A stretch of DNA of 64,000 bases from contig OZ023274.1 of NCBI GenBank assembly GCA_964007475.1, positions 80,921,303 through 80,985,302 on the forward strand, in the 5' to 3' direction. Below the pieces are notes generated by a model. It was given only the letters and a program-made list of their open reading frames with translations. It was not told the origin of the DNA and searched no databases. Shown here in pieces: positions 48,791 to 61,748 of the stretch. Source of the stretch: Hybos culiciformis. Its lineage: Eukaryota; Arthropoda; Insecta; Diptera; Hybotidae. The position numbers and the translations under genes are program-made. How positions within the stretch are numbered: position 1 is the first letter of the stretch; the number at the start of each line of letters is the position of its first letter.

Positions 48791-51700
48791 GTTTTTTCTT
48801 TAATTTTTTTTTATTTATAATTTTTTATTTTTTATTTTATAATTTAAGAAATTAAAATTAAAACAATCGTATAAATATAAAGAAAAAACACTTGCATTCA
48901 TAGATTTTATTTTGCGGAAAACATTTTTTTATTCTTAAACTTGGTTTTAAAAGAATATAAAGATGTTGAACGTCTTCAAAAGGTTAACCATCAAAAAAAC
49001 ATGTAAAATTAAACTAATTATTCTTAGGTCTTTAGAAAAATTTATATCTGTACTACAATACTTCAATTTTTTTTTGAAAAACTTTGTATGGATTAAACTT
49101 TTTGTGTATCAGAGAAAGTTTACAAACTGTCAGATGAGTTGTTTGTATATAAACATTTGTACTTATATAAAAATGAAAACGGTGCCACGAGGCAAGGCCG
49201 ACACATCGTATAAAATTTTATATAATAAAAAAAGAATAAGACAAAAATTTTGCCTGTCTATATTTGCAATCTGGCTAAATGGGTTTGAGGGTACTTTTTT
49301 GATAGAAGAACATAAATCATATACATTTTTATTTAATATTAATTTTTTCACCAAGTAAATTAACATTAAAATTATTTCTTGTTCTCAAATGAATTTAATT
49401 CCAACCTACGTAAAAGATGTCAAAAAAAATTTTTAAATATTTTTTTTTTTCTAATTTCAAAAAGAACTTTTCGTCCTACGCGCGCATAAACCAAATATAA
49501 TTTTTAAATTCTGATAATTCTAAAATAATTTTTTTAAAGAAATTGTAAACAAACTTATTGTTATTTAATATGACATTTGGAGATTTACGTCATAAAAATA
49601 TATTTTCATAGGTTTTATTTTTTATTATTTCAAAAAACAATTTCTTTAGAAACTCAGCAAATATAATTTTTCTCTTCTTCTGCACTAATTGCGAGTTTCT
49701 ATTTTCTAATGCAATTGAAATTTTTTTTTTATAATACTTCAAGTGTTATACTTATATTATATACTTCATGAAAATTTGTAATAATCAGAATTATTCATTT
49801 AAGAAAAACTTGAGGATAAGAAACCAAAAAAAAAAAAGAATCTGAGCATATAATTCTGCATATTATATATACACATATGTATAACATATGTGAATTTTTT
49901 TTAAAGTTATATATAAAAATATGTTTTTAATTACCATACATGCTATATTTCTGAATTTCGTTATGACAACACTTTAATATAAAGTGATTATTTTATATTT
50001 AATATTTATTTTTTTTAATGATGGCATTTTATATTTGGTAGTTTTTGACAACGACATTACCATTTCCTTTTTGCACGAGATGAATATGGAAATTATTATT
50101 AAAGTATTTTAGTATTTATATTAAACCTTGACTTTTCTATTGTCATGCTTATTCTCTCAGTTCTATCATTTTAAAAGATATTTTAATCTTGATTACACTT
50201 TGGATAAACAATATACCAACCTATTTTAAATTTTATTCATCAATTTTCATTCAAAACAATTTTTTCCAAGTTATTTAATAACAACTAATTCTTTAATCAC
50301 AATTTCTACATTTGTATTGTATATATACATAATATTTGTAAAAAATGTAAAATATTTTCTTGACTTAACAATGTAATTTTTTTGCCTTTAAGCACTAATT
50401 TTAAATTAATGCTTATTTAGTTTCTTCTTCATTTGAAATCAAAATCAAGAAAATTAGAACAAAAATTTATTTAAATATTTATTTATATAACTCCATCAAT
50501 CTAATCTCAAATGTCAAAACTTATGACCAAAAGAGAAAAACTTTTTCTTGTTTATGTTTTGATTCAGCAAAAAAAAAAATATACACGGTATTAAATAATT
50601 TCTAGTTTTAATTCAAAAGAAAAAATTATATCATACACTACGTACATACATATTATTGCCAATATATAAAAGCATATTTTTATTTTCAATCTATTTTTAA
50701 CTCGATGGTATATGAGAAAGAAATAAAACACATTAAAAAAAAAAAAAATTATTTGATGATTCGATTATGTTGTTTAGAAATAAAAATTAACACTCTAAAA
50801 TTTATTTTTAAAAACAAACTTTATGTCTAATTCTTTTTACTGTACTGGGAAATTTTCCAGTCAATTCATACGTATCCTATGCATAATTTAAATAAAGAAA
50901 TTATTTCAAAATAAAATTTATTCAATAACTAAAAAATGATAACTGGCTGACATACAATAACAGACAGTTGTAATGAACGACCACGGTTTTTATTATTCAA
51001 GTTGCTAAGCTGCCTCATAAATTGAATATAATTAGAAAATATATATATTTTTTTTTAGAAATTTTCCATGAAAATTTTATATTAAAGAAAATTTATATTT
51101 CAATGTGTTAGAAGGCAATTTCTAATTTAGTATGTATTTAGTATTTTATTTCTAGAAAAAGTATCAGAAAATATTTTTTTTTTCTCAGAAAATATTATAA
51201 AAATGTATATTTTTGGAATTTTTTTTGATGGTTTACCTGTTTAATGAAATCTATTAAAAGAACGGTGCACTAAAATGTATTAAATATCACATGACCAATA
51301 CATTAATAATTTGAAGTAAAAATTACATGTTTTATTTCAACTTAGTAAAATGAGCAAAAATTGTTGGATGAGATGAGATATTCTTTTTTTTTTCATTTTT
51401 CATTTTTATTTATCTTTAAATTTTCTCAGAACAGAATTTCATATCTGTATATCCTGTATTATATTTTGTGTGTTAATTTATAAATGAAATGCCAAATGTT
51501 TTAAATTACATATAGTTGAAAGTATATTTTTTAATATAACTTAGATATATCTGCATTGAAGATAAAGGTCTAATTAATGTGAATATTATTATCCAAAACA
51601 CTAATAAAAAAAACTAGAAAATCACGACATTTTTTGTACTTTAGCACCATTTTTATGTAAATAATAATTTTTTAATTGATTATTTTTTCAAAATCATTGT

Positions 51701-54700
51701 TTAGTAGAGCTGGCATCTGGCATTAGTATTTTAATCCGAAAAATTTTCTCAAATAAAATATCTAATATCTAGTTCTCGTAATTTAATTAAATAAGATAAT
51801 GACAGGTGATTTTACATTTTATAACTATTTAATTTGTAATTTATTATTTACATTTATATGTACATATATATTTAACTCATCTCGCAATTTTTGAACTTAA
51901 TTTTTTTTTTTAAACTTAATACAGATTTTAACTCAAAAATTATAATTAAGTAAATTATTTTTCAATTCACAAATAAATATTTTACACTAAAAATAAAAAA
52001 CACAATATTATCGATTAGTTGTTACAGAAATAAATAATTAAAAAATATATAATTTTAATTATTTGCAAAAAAAAAAAAAAAGTATTTAAAAATGGTTTAA
52101 TAGTGCAAATTAAATATACAATTCATTTTAGTTTCGAGCATTTTTTTTGAAGTTTTTGTTTTTTATTTGACTGTAAAATGAATGATTTTGTTATAAAAAG
52201 TATTATATAGTGCAACACATTAAATTTTTTTCGGAGTGTTGCCATTAGTTTACTACAATATTATAAAAGTTATTGTTAAATGTTATTTAATTATTTTTTT
52301 TTTAATAATCTGTTTTCTAAAATTTTGTTTTAATTTTATTGTCAAACATATTTATTACTTTATATACATTATTAGTAATAAATTTGAAATACAAAAAAAA
52401 AAAATTATTTTTAATTTTTTGATTGGCAAAATTTATTGATTTTCATTATATTTTTGTTTCGTTTTTTTTATTCTACACTTGATTTAGTTAAATTAAACAC
52501 ATCCAATTATGAAATTATGAAATTTTATGCATGGTTAATTAAAAATGTCCCTAAAAAATTCTATATTTGTTTTGTTCAATCATACAGCAATTAAATTCGT
52601 CCAGTATTCTAAGGATAATACCTCGTTGGAGTGCTGAATCCCTGCTTTCTTCTTCTTTTTATATTATTTTGATTATCAAAATAAATAAAATAAACACAAA
52701 ATATACAAATACAAAAATAAACCAATCAATAAAACCAGGAAATTTACAAAATAAATTAAATAAATTCAATAAAAATTTTAAATTTTCTTTTCACATTTCT
52801 TTTTTTGTTACATTTAATTGAATAAAAAAAAAAATTGTAATTAATTTTTAATTGTTTTTAAATTGAAAAAAAAAAAAAAACTTATGTATTTGTAGTGTTA
52901 ATTTAATGTGTATATGTTTCATTTGAAGTAAAAAAAAAAGGATTCAATTAAATTTATTATATTTTTTATATACCTATGTAATACACTAATTAAAAAGAAC
53001 AAAAAATTTAAAATTTGTGTTTTTTCATTTAATTCTTCGTTTTAAGATTAGTTTTTTGTTGGAATGAAAAATCACTCAGTTTTAATAAAAAATATTTGTC
53101 ACAATTTTCTTTTTTAGGCTACGCTATATATTATATAACATTAAATATGGTAAAAACATAATATTTGTGTTTTTTGACATATTATTTTTCCCATCTTATA
53201 AATAATATTACAATTCTGTTAAATTACTCTATTATATAGAAAAGCGAATTCAATATTTAATTGATTATTTCAATTAAAGTGTCAGTCGAACGTCAAGGGC
53301 ACTCAATAGTTAATCAAATCATGTTATAATTAACTATTAATTCACATTATTGTAGGCATACCGAATTAAAACAGATATAGCAAAAATATAAAAATATAGT
53401 TAAATAATACAAAACTATTACCAAAATTAAAATTTAGGGTTTAAAAGAAAATTGAATTCGATATTGATATAATTAAAAAAATGTTTGACATACATTTGCT
53501 GTAAGAAATAGTTTGTGACAAATATTTTTTTATCTGAGAAGCACTCTTTCGATAAACCTGAAGGAAATGCAGATGATGGATGGATATTAGTTTTATTTTT
53601 TGATGAAAAGATGGGTGAGATACTTAAATTTTGTATTAGCTCAGCTTTTATTTCAATCGCCAATTTTTATTTGATTTTCTTGTTTATTTATATGGGCTGT
53701 TTCTTTTTTTTTTTCTTTAATATTTTGTAAATTACTAATTTTATTTTCTATATACATGTATGTTTTATTTTAGTTTATTTTCTCTCAGTAACTTGGTGTA
53801 AAATTTCATAATTTTAATTTTTTTTTTTTTTTAATTTCTATTTTTAGCAAAATTTTATTTGTAACAACTAATCGCGAGTTTTACATACAAATAAATTACA
53901 CATTTCTTTGTATTTAATATAAAATTGCTTTGTTTTTAATTTTTACTAACAAGATTTTGATATAGCTTTTTTATGAGAACAAAAAGCAAATAAGGATAAC
54001 TTATTTTAATGAAATAAATAATATTTGGTAACACTTTTATACAAAAAGTCAGGAACAAATTAATAATCTTTATATTATATAACATTTTTTGAACTATACT
54101 ACAATATATACATATAGATTCAAAAGAACAATTTATTTATACTTATTTAAGTATATTATATGAATGAAACAATTTTTTTATTTATAAGGTGATGTTAAAC
54201 GATGTTTTAAGTTTATTTTAAATCAAAAATTAATATCTGTAATATAAAACTTATATTATTATTTTTCATAATCAAAATCATCTTAAAAAATATTCAGTTG
54301 TCATTTTCATTGATTGTTCGTAAATATTAAAAATTTTAAATTTAACTAAAATAAATTAGTTTTTAAAATTATTTGTTCCACACATTTAAACTGTTATCAA
54401 ATGAAATTGGGCTACTTATTACTTATAAAAATATAAAATAACAACATAAAATTTACACTAGATATTTTCCTAAAAACAAACTTTATTGTTATTCTCGACT
54501 TCGAGGTACATGCCATACATAATATATTATAAAATATATTATAAAATTAAAAATTTTTGATTATAGACTTTCTTGTATTGATTTGTGACAATTGGAAAGT
54601 AGAGAAATATAGAAAAATTTTTGAGCTCGAACTAGAGCTATAACTTCGAAAAAAAAAACCTAACCTATTAGACACTTTCGATCTGATAGCTTGATTTAAA

Positions 54701-57700
54701 TTGTTCCTTACCATTAATCATGTTAATTTTCTATAGATTTTCTTAAAAAAATATATTATTTTAATTATTTTGAATTACTATTAATATTTGTTCCTGGCAT
54801 GTTTTTGTTTATCTGTTGAAATGCATTGAATATCATGGGAACGTGTTTTCAGAATTCATATTTACTAATTTTTTTTATGTGATTAAAGAATAATTTATGC
54901 CTAATAGTTATTTATATAAATAATTGTGTACAAATGAATTGAAGTTGTCCTTGATTTCATCAATTGTTTATATTTTTATTAAATTTTTGTTTGTAAATAA
55001 TGCAAAAAAAAAACATATTTATATGATGCTGAAATGTTGATTTACCTTTTAAAAATTTCACCTTTATGTTTTTCGAATCCAAAAAATTAAGCTATTTTTA
55101 GAGATATTTAAATGTATCAAATTGATTAATCATTTGTAATTTTAATCGTTGGAAATTAAAATAAAAATTTATTACCATTTCTAAATAAATGGATTGAATA
55201 TAATTATATAGTAGCATAGACTTTGTTTAACATTTTAATATCATCGAAAGAAGAGCAACAAATAGTTATAATTTTAATCATTACTTTTTAGTTTATGTTC
55301 CTGTCTTTGACAGTACGTAAATATCTACATATAAATTTAAAATATACTATGCCAATTAAAGTTTTCCTTTGAGGTTTTAATCATATATTTAAAAGCGACA
55401 AGCAAAGACATAAAAGAAGAAAATTTTTAAAATTTGACATTACATAATAAAACTTCCTACGTGAACAACTGTTTTTGTACAAATTATGTCATATTGGTAA
55501 AAGTTTTTTCTGTTTTTGATCAAATTCTTTTTATACTTTGTATATATTATATTTTTTTAGTCATTTTATTTTTTGTATTCAACGAATGTTTCTATATATT
55601 ATAAAAGTTCACATTCTAAAAATAAAATTAGAGAAATAAATTATATTTTACGTTTAGAGAAGTTACATAGATGAAATAGGCAAGATATTCAATAATTAGG
55701 CAAGAAATAACAAAAAACACCTAAACTAAATTTTATCTTTTCCATACTTACATACCTACATAACTATTTTATTGCATTTATATGTTTTTAACCAATTATT
55801 TATTTTGATACCGTACAAAGTACAAATTTCAACAACATAGAAAAAGTTGGAAAATTTTTCTAATTTGACATAAAAACTTGATACCGTAATTATCGAATTC
55901 GTTGAACACATTGAGAAGAAATTCCATAATATTTAAAAATATGTCATTTTATACGACGAGGTTGGTTTATTTTAATTACAAAATACTATTCTGTTGATTC
56001 GCAAATTTTATATTATTTAATGAAGAGAGCTGATTTTTAAGCTAAAACCAAAACAAATACCTACTGGACTACAGGGGAGTTTACACTTTGATTCTATCGT
56101 AAAATCGTTTCAAAACTATATTTTGAAATTATATTTTGTTTCCACGAATATGAAATTCTGTATTAGCTCAAATGGTATGGATAATTTTCCAATAATTCTA
56201 TCGAAATACATAATAACCTCCAGTTCAATAGTTTTTTATTCAAAATTTTTTTTTAAAGAATTCCTTAAAAAATTGCATGATTGATGTCTTTCCACACAAT
56301 TTATTTTATTAAAATGAATATGTGTTATAAGTATTAACATTTTTAATTAAGACCAAGAAAATTTAATGGAATAAAATATTAAATGAGATATGTATGTAAA
56401 ATCATAGCCGGATTTTGTTTACGACCACACCTTGTGTGCATAATTAATTTTCTATTTTTTATTTTTGAAAAATTAGAATGTATATACAATATACATATGG
56501 ATGGATGTATATTTTTTAATAAAATCATGAAGATTCATGCCAAAATATTTTTTTAAATAAGAAAAAACAAGAAAAAGTGCATACACGAATTACCAAAAAT
56601 AAAATTTTTAAATTAATTAGAACTTTTGAGTCTGTTAACCCATATATAAAAATTCCTAAAATATTTTATTTTTAATTAACTCAGTTTTTTTTTTTTGTTT
56701 TTAATTAGCCAAAATTAATTTTAATTTAAAAAAAAATTTGACGAAAATCCATGAAAAATCAATTATGTTGGCATTTTAACATGATTGCATAATTATTATA
56801 CCTATATACTGTCGTTATTGAAATGTATATTTAATATTTACATTTACATAATTAAATAAATTAAAAATTAAAAAAAATGTTTAATGTACATATTATGTTT
56901 CAATAAATTTTATTGTTCTTCAATCTTTCAAAACTTTATTAATTTGTTTTGCTAAGTTGTTTATGATGATAGTCGAAAAGTTAGCCTATGATGTCTACGT
57001 CATCAAATTAAGTATCCCTATACATTCAAAATTATAAACTCCAAAATATTTCATTAAATAAAAGAATTCGGACGTAACAATAATTATATAATATCGTTTA
57101 AGTTAGACTATCAAGCATGAAACAACAAAAGTTTCTTTATAATTTTGTATTGCATCCTTTTTATTAAATAACATATTTATTGAGTAAGCGTTTACATACC
57201 AGACTGTAAAATGCGTACACAGCACATAGATCTAAAACGTATATTATTTTACTCTTTGTTACAGCAATCTTATGTTAGATTAAAATTTCTTGAAGAAATT
57301 GACATTATAAGAGTTTTTTTCGTTATATTTTTTTCCTTAAATAAGTTTTATTAAAAAATTTTGAAGTATGCAAATAAGCTTAAAACAATTTTTTACTTTA
57401 AGATATAGCATGTGGAAAATAATTAATATTATCTAATTCTAAAAATATATACATATATATTTTTATTTTCCAATTGAGTGCATGAATATTTTTTTTATAT
57501 TTTTAGTGACATTGATGGAATTAGAAACGGAGCCAGATTAGAACCCAGAAGCATTGCAAAAGCCCCAGACGGTACAGGTTGTCCAAGATGTGGCGGCCAT
57601 GTATATGCAGCTGAGCAAATGTTAGCCAGAGGAAGAGTAAGTTGAGAGAAATCAATTATTATTGAAATTAATAACATTTATAAATCTAGCTACAGCTTTT

Positions 57701-60700
57701 AGAAAATAACATACATACATTATAAAATTAAAAAAAAATAAAAAAAAACCATTCTTAAAATTTAATATTTTAATCAAAACAAAACTATGGGAATTTATAT
57801 ATCAAACGAATTTGTGTTCCTGTATTTTTGTTAAAATAATTACGAAAATATTTGATATCTCTATAGGTTTACAGAAAAACTAGATTTATTGAGAGTATAA
57901 AAAATATTCAGTTATGTTTCTGAGAAATTACTGTGATAGAAATATTGGGTCTAAATAAAATTTTTAGAAAATTCTTAATTGCAAAGACTTGTAAAAAGTA
58001 TTTTCATAATTTAATTTTTTTTTAAACATGGGACATAGATACATATAATAATTACACAAATTTAAATCTTTTTAAATTGTATAAGTAGTTTATTAAAGTA
58101 TGTCTATGTATACAAATTAGGGTTATCATAGAAGGTGTTTCAAATGTAAGATATGTAATAGAACATTAGATTCAACAATGCATTGTGATGGACCAGATAA
58201 AGATATTTATTGTAGAGGTAGAGAAAACGTTAAAATTTTCTTATTTATTTTCTAAATGTATGTTGTTAATGTTATTATGATAAAAATATATTTATTGGTT
58301 CTTCTTTAAACCATTTTTATACTGGCAATGTGTATGTATATGTAAAATGTACAACTTATATAATAAATATATTTAAGTCTGACTATCTTTCATGCCATCA
58401 GTACGAAACAAATGCACATTTCTATTTCAATCTTTTACAAGTGTCAATTTTAAAATCAATTGGTAGTAAGAATAATAGAAGTGAGAAGTAAGATGCGCAC
58501 CACTTATTTTTACATTTTCGTAAAACTATTTTTCTTTCAAAAAAATAAATTTTCAATAGTTAAATCTCAATTACATATTCTTTTGTTCAATAATCTTGAT
58601 AATCATTAATTGTAATTGGTCAAACTAGTTAACAAATTGCAAATTTTTTATCAAATATCGACTTTTAACAACGGTCCCACAATTATTATTACTTTGATTT
58701 TTAATCAAAAAAATTAATTTAATTCGTGACTGAAATATTTATTTAATTTTTAATAACAATTATATTTTTCTTAATAATACCACATAAAGCTCCGGGTTTT
58801 TAAACTTTAAAATAACAAGAGTTTAATTAAAATGTATCTACTTATTTGCTTACTAATCTTTTTAAAATGGTTAATTTTTGTTATGTAAGGTTGTTTTGAT
58901 TATTTATACAACTTTTTTTCATATTATGTATGTGTATACATGTGTATAATTCTGTCGAAGTGATGTAACACAGTAAAAAAGTACGGAATAATATTTTTGT
59001 TCATAATATTTACTAACTCTCAAAATATATCCCTTAGAAGCATTAATGCCTAACATACAAAAACTATATGTAAACATGAAACATTTTAAAATATATACAA
59101 AAAACTGAATTTTCTTCTCAGATGTGGCACAAAGAATGTTTCAAATGTGGAAACTGTAACAAGGGTCTTGATTCATTGCTCTGTTGTGAAGCTCCAGATA
59201 AAAATATTTATTGCAAAGGTGTGATATTTGTACTTTTAAAATTATTAAAAAATAAATGATTAGAAGTTGTGATTGTTGTTATTATAGCAGCATATCACTG
59301 GAAAACAGCCGTATTAAATGCCCATGAGAATATAATAATTCAATATTTTATAGTTTAGGTTTAGAAATAATAATCAAAATCTTGTCAAGGCACTCAGCGA
59401 TTGACCTCAGATATGATGTTCACTGTCCAAAGTAAATTCAAAAGCAAACTTTGTTTTGTTGCGGAAAAGTTTAAAGCTTTGAGCCTGATCAATTGCTACT
59501 GGAATAGTATTATTTCAATTTTATGACCTCCCCAAATTATATATTTTCAACGGAAGTACTTTACTTACGATATGTCATATTTTATCTATTTTGTTTGATT
59601 TTGAAATAAGTCTAAAAATTAATCCTTGATTTAATGTTTTATTTATTAATATTCACAATATTTTCCAATTTTAAGAATAATTGAATAGTCACGAGCTTTG
59701 AAATTCTATGTTGAATATTCCATATTTTTGTATTCTCAACAACAGAAAAGAAATATTAAAAAGATAAATATAACTTGCTAAATATCAGCCAAACCATTAC
59801 ACTATATTAGGAACACAATTTTACGACTTCTTGTGCTATGCAATGTTAATTGTAATTTTATTGAATCTATCTTCTTAATGTCTTATTTAATTCTTCCTAT
59901 TAGATTTTAATGGATATTATTAGAAAATCTTTGAAATCAATAATAATCAATCCTAGAACGATTGATCCTCGTATTAAAAAGACTTCTTTAAAAGCATGTG
60001 AGGATTTATAGAAAATAATAAAATGTACCTAATAATAATGTTGAAAAAATGTTTATTTTTTGTATTAATAAAATTGATGTTTATTTTGCATGTTTATCTC
60101 TCCTTGTTATATGTTGAAAATCATACTTAAGCCTGCTATGCTAAGAAATTCGGCCCCAAGGGATATGGCTATGGACAAGGTGGAGGTGCGCTGCAAAGTG
60201 ATTGTTATGCTAATGGGTACGTAATTTTTAAAAAAATTTTTTTTATTATAATAATTTGTGTTCTGTTTTCAAACTTATTTGAAAAATTATGTGGAGAAGT
60301 AGAGAATAATAAAATTGAAACTCTAAAACTGATTTTAAGGTTGTTACGCACAGGTGTTTGGTGCTCGTGGTTATGGGCATCTTGGATTTAGTTCAATAGG
60401 TTTAACTTCTGATGTTATGGACAACGAGCGGCAGAGGTAGATGTCTGTGTCTACGTATATATATATGTATTGAACTCCATCATGTCTAACATTTTTGCAG
60501 TATTTTGTCTTGTACTTTTACGTTTTAACTACTATGCATTATATTATTTTTGTGAAATCAAACCGAAATTATACAAACACCACATATTAATTGCACCATG
60601 GATATTTGTCGAACTATAGCTTTGAACTCCCTCTATTATTTTTAATACATTTCTCGAGAAATTAAATCACTAATTCTCCTCATCTCGTCTTGTCATATTA

Positions 60701-61723
60701 TTATATTGTTAAACTTGTTATATATTGTTTAAAAACATATTTTTAATAAATTTTTCCCACTCAGTGATATGGCACCAAGAATAACAGCTGCCGATACAGC
60801 TGCAATTCAAGCTCAACCAGGACAAGGTTGTCCAAGATGCGGTGGCGTTGTATTTGCCGCTGAACAAGTTTTGACAAAAGGAAGAGAATATCATAGAAAG
60901 TGTTTTAAATGCCTCGATTGCACAAAAACATTAGATTCTATTATTGCTTGTGATGGTCCTGATAAGCAAATTTATTGCAAGACATGTTATGGTAAAAAAT
61001 GGGGTCCACACGGCTATGGATTTGCTTGTGGTTCTGGATTCCTACAAACTGATGGATTAACGTAAGCCTTTTTAGTTTGTTGTCTTATCAGTTATATATA
61101 AAACACTATAAATCTTAATTTATCTTTATAGTGAAGACCAAATTTCACAATCACGGCCATTCTATAATGCTGATACAACATCAATTAAAGCTCCAGAAGG
61201 TCAAGGCTGCCCACGTTGCGGTGGTATGGTATTTGAAGCAGAAAAACAATTATCTAAGGGACAAATGTGGCATAAAAAATGTTATAATTGTGCTGAATGT
61301 CATAGACCATTAGATTCTATGTTGGCATGTGATGGTCCTGATAAAGAAATTCATTGCAAATTATGTTACGCTAAATTATTCGGACCAAAAGGTTTTGGTT
61401 ACGGCCATTCCCCAACTTTGGTTTCAACTAGTGGTGAATCAACTTCTGCTTTCCCTGATGGTGCACCATTTTGTGGTGCTAAATCATCCAATGGTTGTCC
61501 TCGTTGTGGTTTTGCTGTCTATGCCGCTGAACAAATGATTAGCAAATCTAGAATATGGCATAAACGTTGCTTCCATTGTGCAGATTGTAGGAAATCATTA
61601 GATTCAACTAATTTGAATGATGGTCCTGATGGAGATATTTATTGTAGAAGTTGTTATGGTAGAAACTTTGGACCTAAAGGCGTTGGCTATGGTTTAGGCG
61701 CTGGCACACTTACTATGTCTTAA
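48053..61723 (+). CDS. Mlp84B: Muscle LIM protein with five LIM domains (Mlp84B/Mlp60A type)
   Basis: Zinc-finger scaffold of insect muscle, found at Z-discs, at muscle attachment sites and in nuclei in characterised family members. Exons: 48053-48167, 48627-48786, 57507-57636, one of 58121-58217 or 59122-59218, one of 60132-60216 or 60340-60436, 60765-61061, 61132-61723. With 59122 plus 60132 the product is 491 residues (about 495 in the family). LIM domains begin at about residues 11 ([13 protein letters not shown]), 117 ([13 protein letters not shown]), 218, 321 and 417, and each has the full set of Cys/His zinc ligands. Each is followed by a glycine-rich FGPKG-type tail with basic residues. 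The first LIM ([19 protein letters not shown]) is closest to the single-LIM Mlp60A, whereas exons 3-7 resemble Mlp84B, so this may be an unsplit ancestral-type locus or the Mlp60A long form. The gene includes an 8.7-kb intron after LIM1. AATAAA occurs at 61730 and 61743. Confidence 0.94.
48791..57506 (+). other. Long intron 2 of the muscle LIM gene
   Basis: 8.7 kb of AT-rich DNA between GTAAGT at 48787 and TTTTAG at 57506. I found no extra LIM-coding exon in it. A possible degraded coding fragment lies near 53530-53640 (see findings). The rest consists of AT-rich runs with nothing that I can name. Confidence 0.7.
58121..58217 (+). CDS. Mlp84B: Mutually exclusive exon 4a of muscle LIM gene (LIM2)
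   Basis: It has acceptor AATTAG and donor GTAGAG, is 97 bases long and runs from phase 0 to phase 1. It encodes [18 protein letters not shown] and then [14 protein letters not shown], with zinc ligands H-x2-C, C-x2-C and YC as in a LIM domain. It aligns position by position with exon 4b at 59122. Joining both exons would shift the frame and soon hit a stop, so they are alternatives. Confidence 0.85.
59122..59218 (+). CDS. Mlp84B: Mutually exclusive exon 4b of muscle LIM gene (LIM2)
   Basis: It has acceptor TTCTCAG, donor GTGTGA and the same 97-base length and phases as exon 4a. It encodes [18 protein letters not shown] and then [14 protein letters not shown]. It is the version closest to the conserved Mlp84B LIM2, which I recall as WHKECFKC with [12 protein letters not shown], so it is probably the default exon. 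Confidence 0.9.
60132..60216 (+). CDS. Mlp84B: Mutually exclusive exon 5a of muscle LIM gene (LIM2 end)
   Basis: It has acceptor CTTAAG and donor GTACGT, is 85 bases long and runs from phase 1 to phase 2. It supplies the last zinc cysteine of LIM2 (ACYAKKF) and the glycine-rich tail [26 protein letters not shown] matches the basic motif that follows LIM domains in CRP/MLP proteins and has been proposed as a nuclear-localisation signal there. Closest to the conserved Mlp84B sequence. Confidence 0.9.
60340..60436 (+). CDS. Mlp84B: Mutually exclusive exon 5b of muscle LIM gene (LIM2 end)
   Basis: It has acceptor TTTTAAG and donor GTAGAT, is 97 bases long and has the same phases (1 to 2) as exon 5a. 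It encodes [20 protein letters not shown] and then [12 protein letters not shown]. It keeps the terminal zinc cysteine and the FG-x-x-GYG backbone but loses the KK and FGPKG features and replaces the QGGG tail with a serine/threonine- and acid-containing one. Using it after exon 5a would read into a stop, and using it alone keeps the frame into exon 6. Confidence 0.85.
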
Positions 61724-61729
61724 ACGAAA

Positions 61730-61748
61730 AATAAATATAAATAATAAA
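61730..61748 (+). terminator. Poly(A) signals of the muscle LIM gene
   Basis: AATAAA at 61730-61735 and again at 61743-61748, within 25 bases of the stop codon. This implies a very short 3' untranslated region if either is used; further AT-rich candidates follow. Confidence 0.45.

Noticed and set aside
48963..49358. 131-codon frame in intron 2 of the LIM gene
   Set aside because: Lysine-, phenylalanine- and isoleucine-rich; no recognisable domain or splice context. The LIM gene intron explains its position.
52588..52650. Possible alternative terminal exon of the LIM gene after a TACAG acceptor
   Set aside because: In the phase left by exon 2 it gives only two residues before a stop; the acceptor is likely chance.
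57495..57677. 60-codon frame on the minus strand
   Set aside because: Antisense shadow of LIM gene exon 3.
61329..61538. 69-codon frame within the last LIM exon
   Set aside because: Out-of-frame shadow of LIM4/LIM5 coding sequence.
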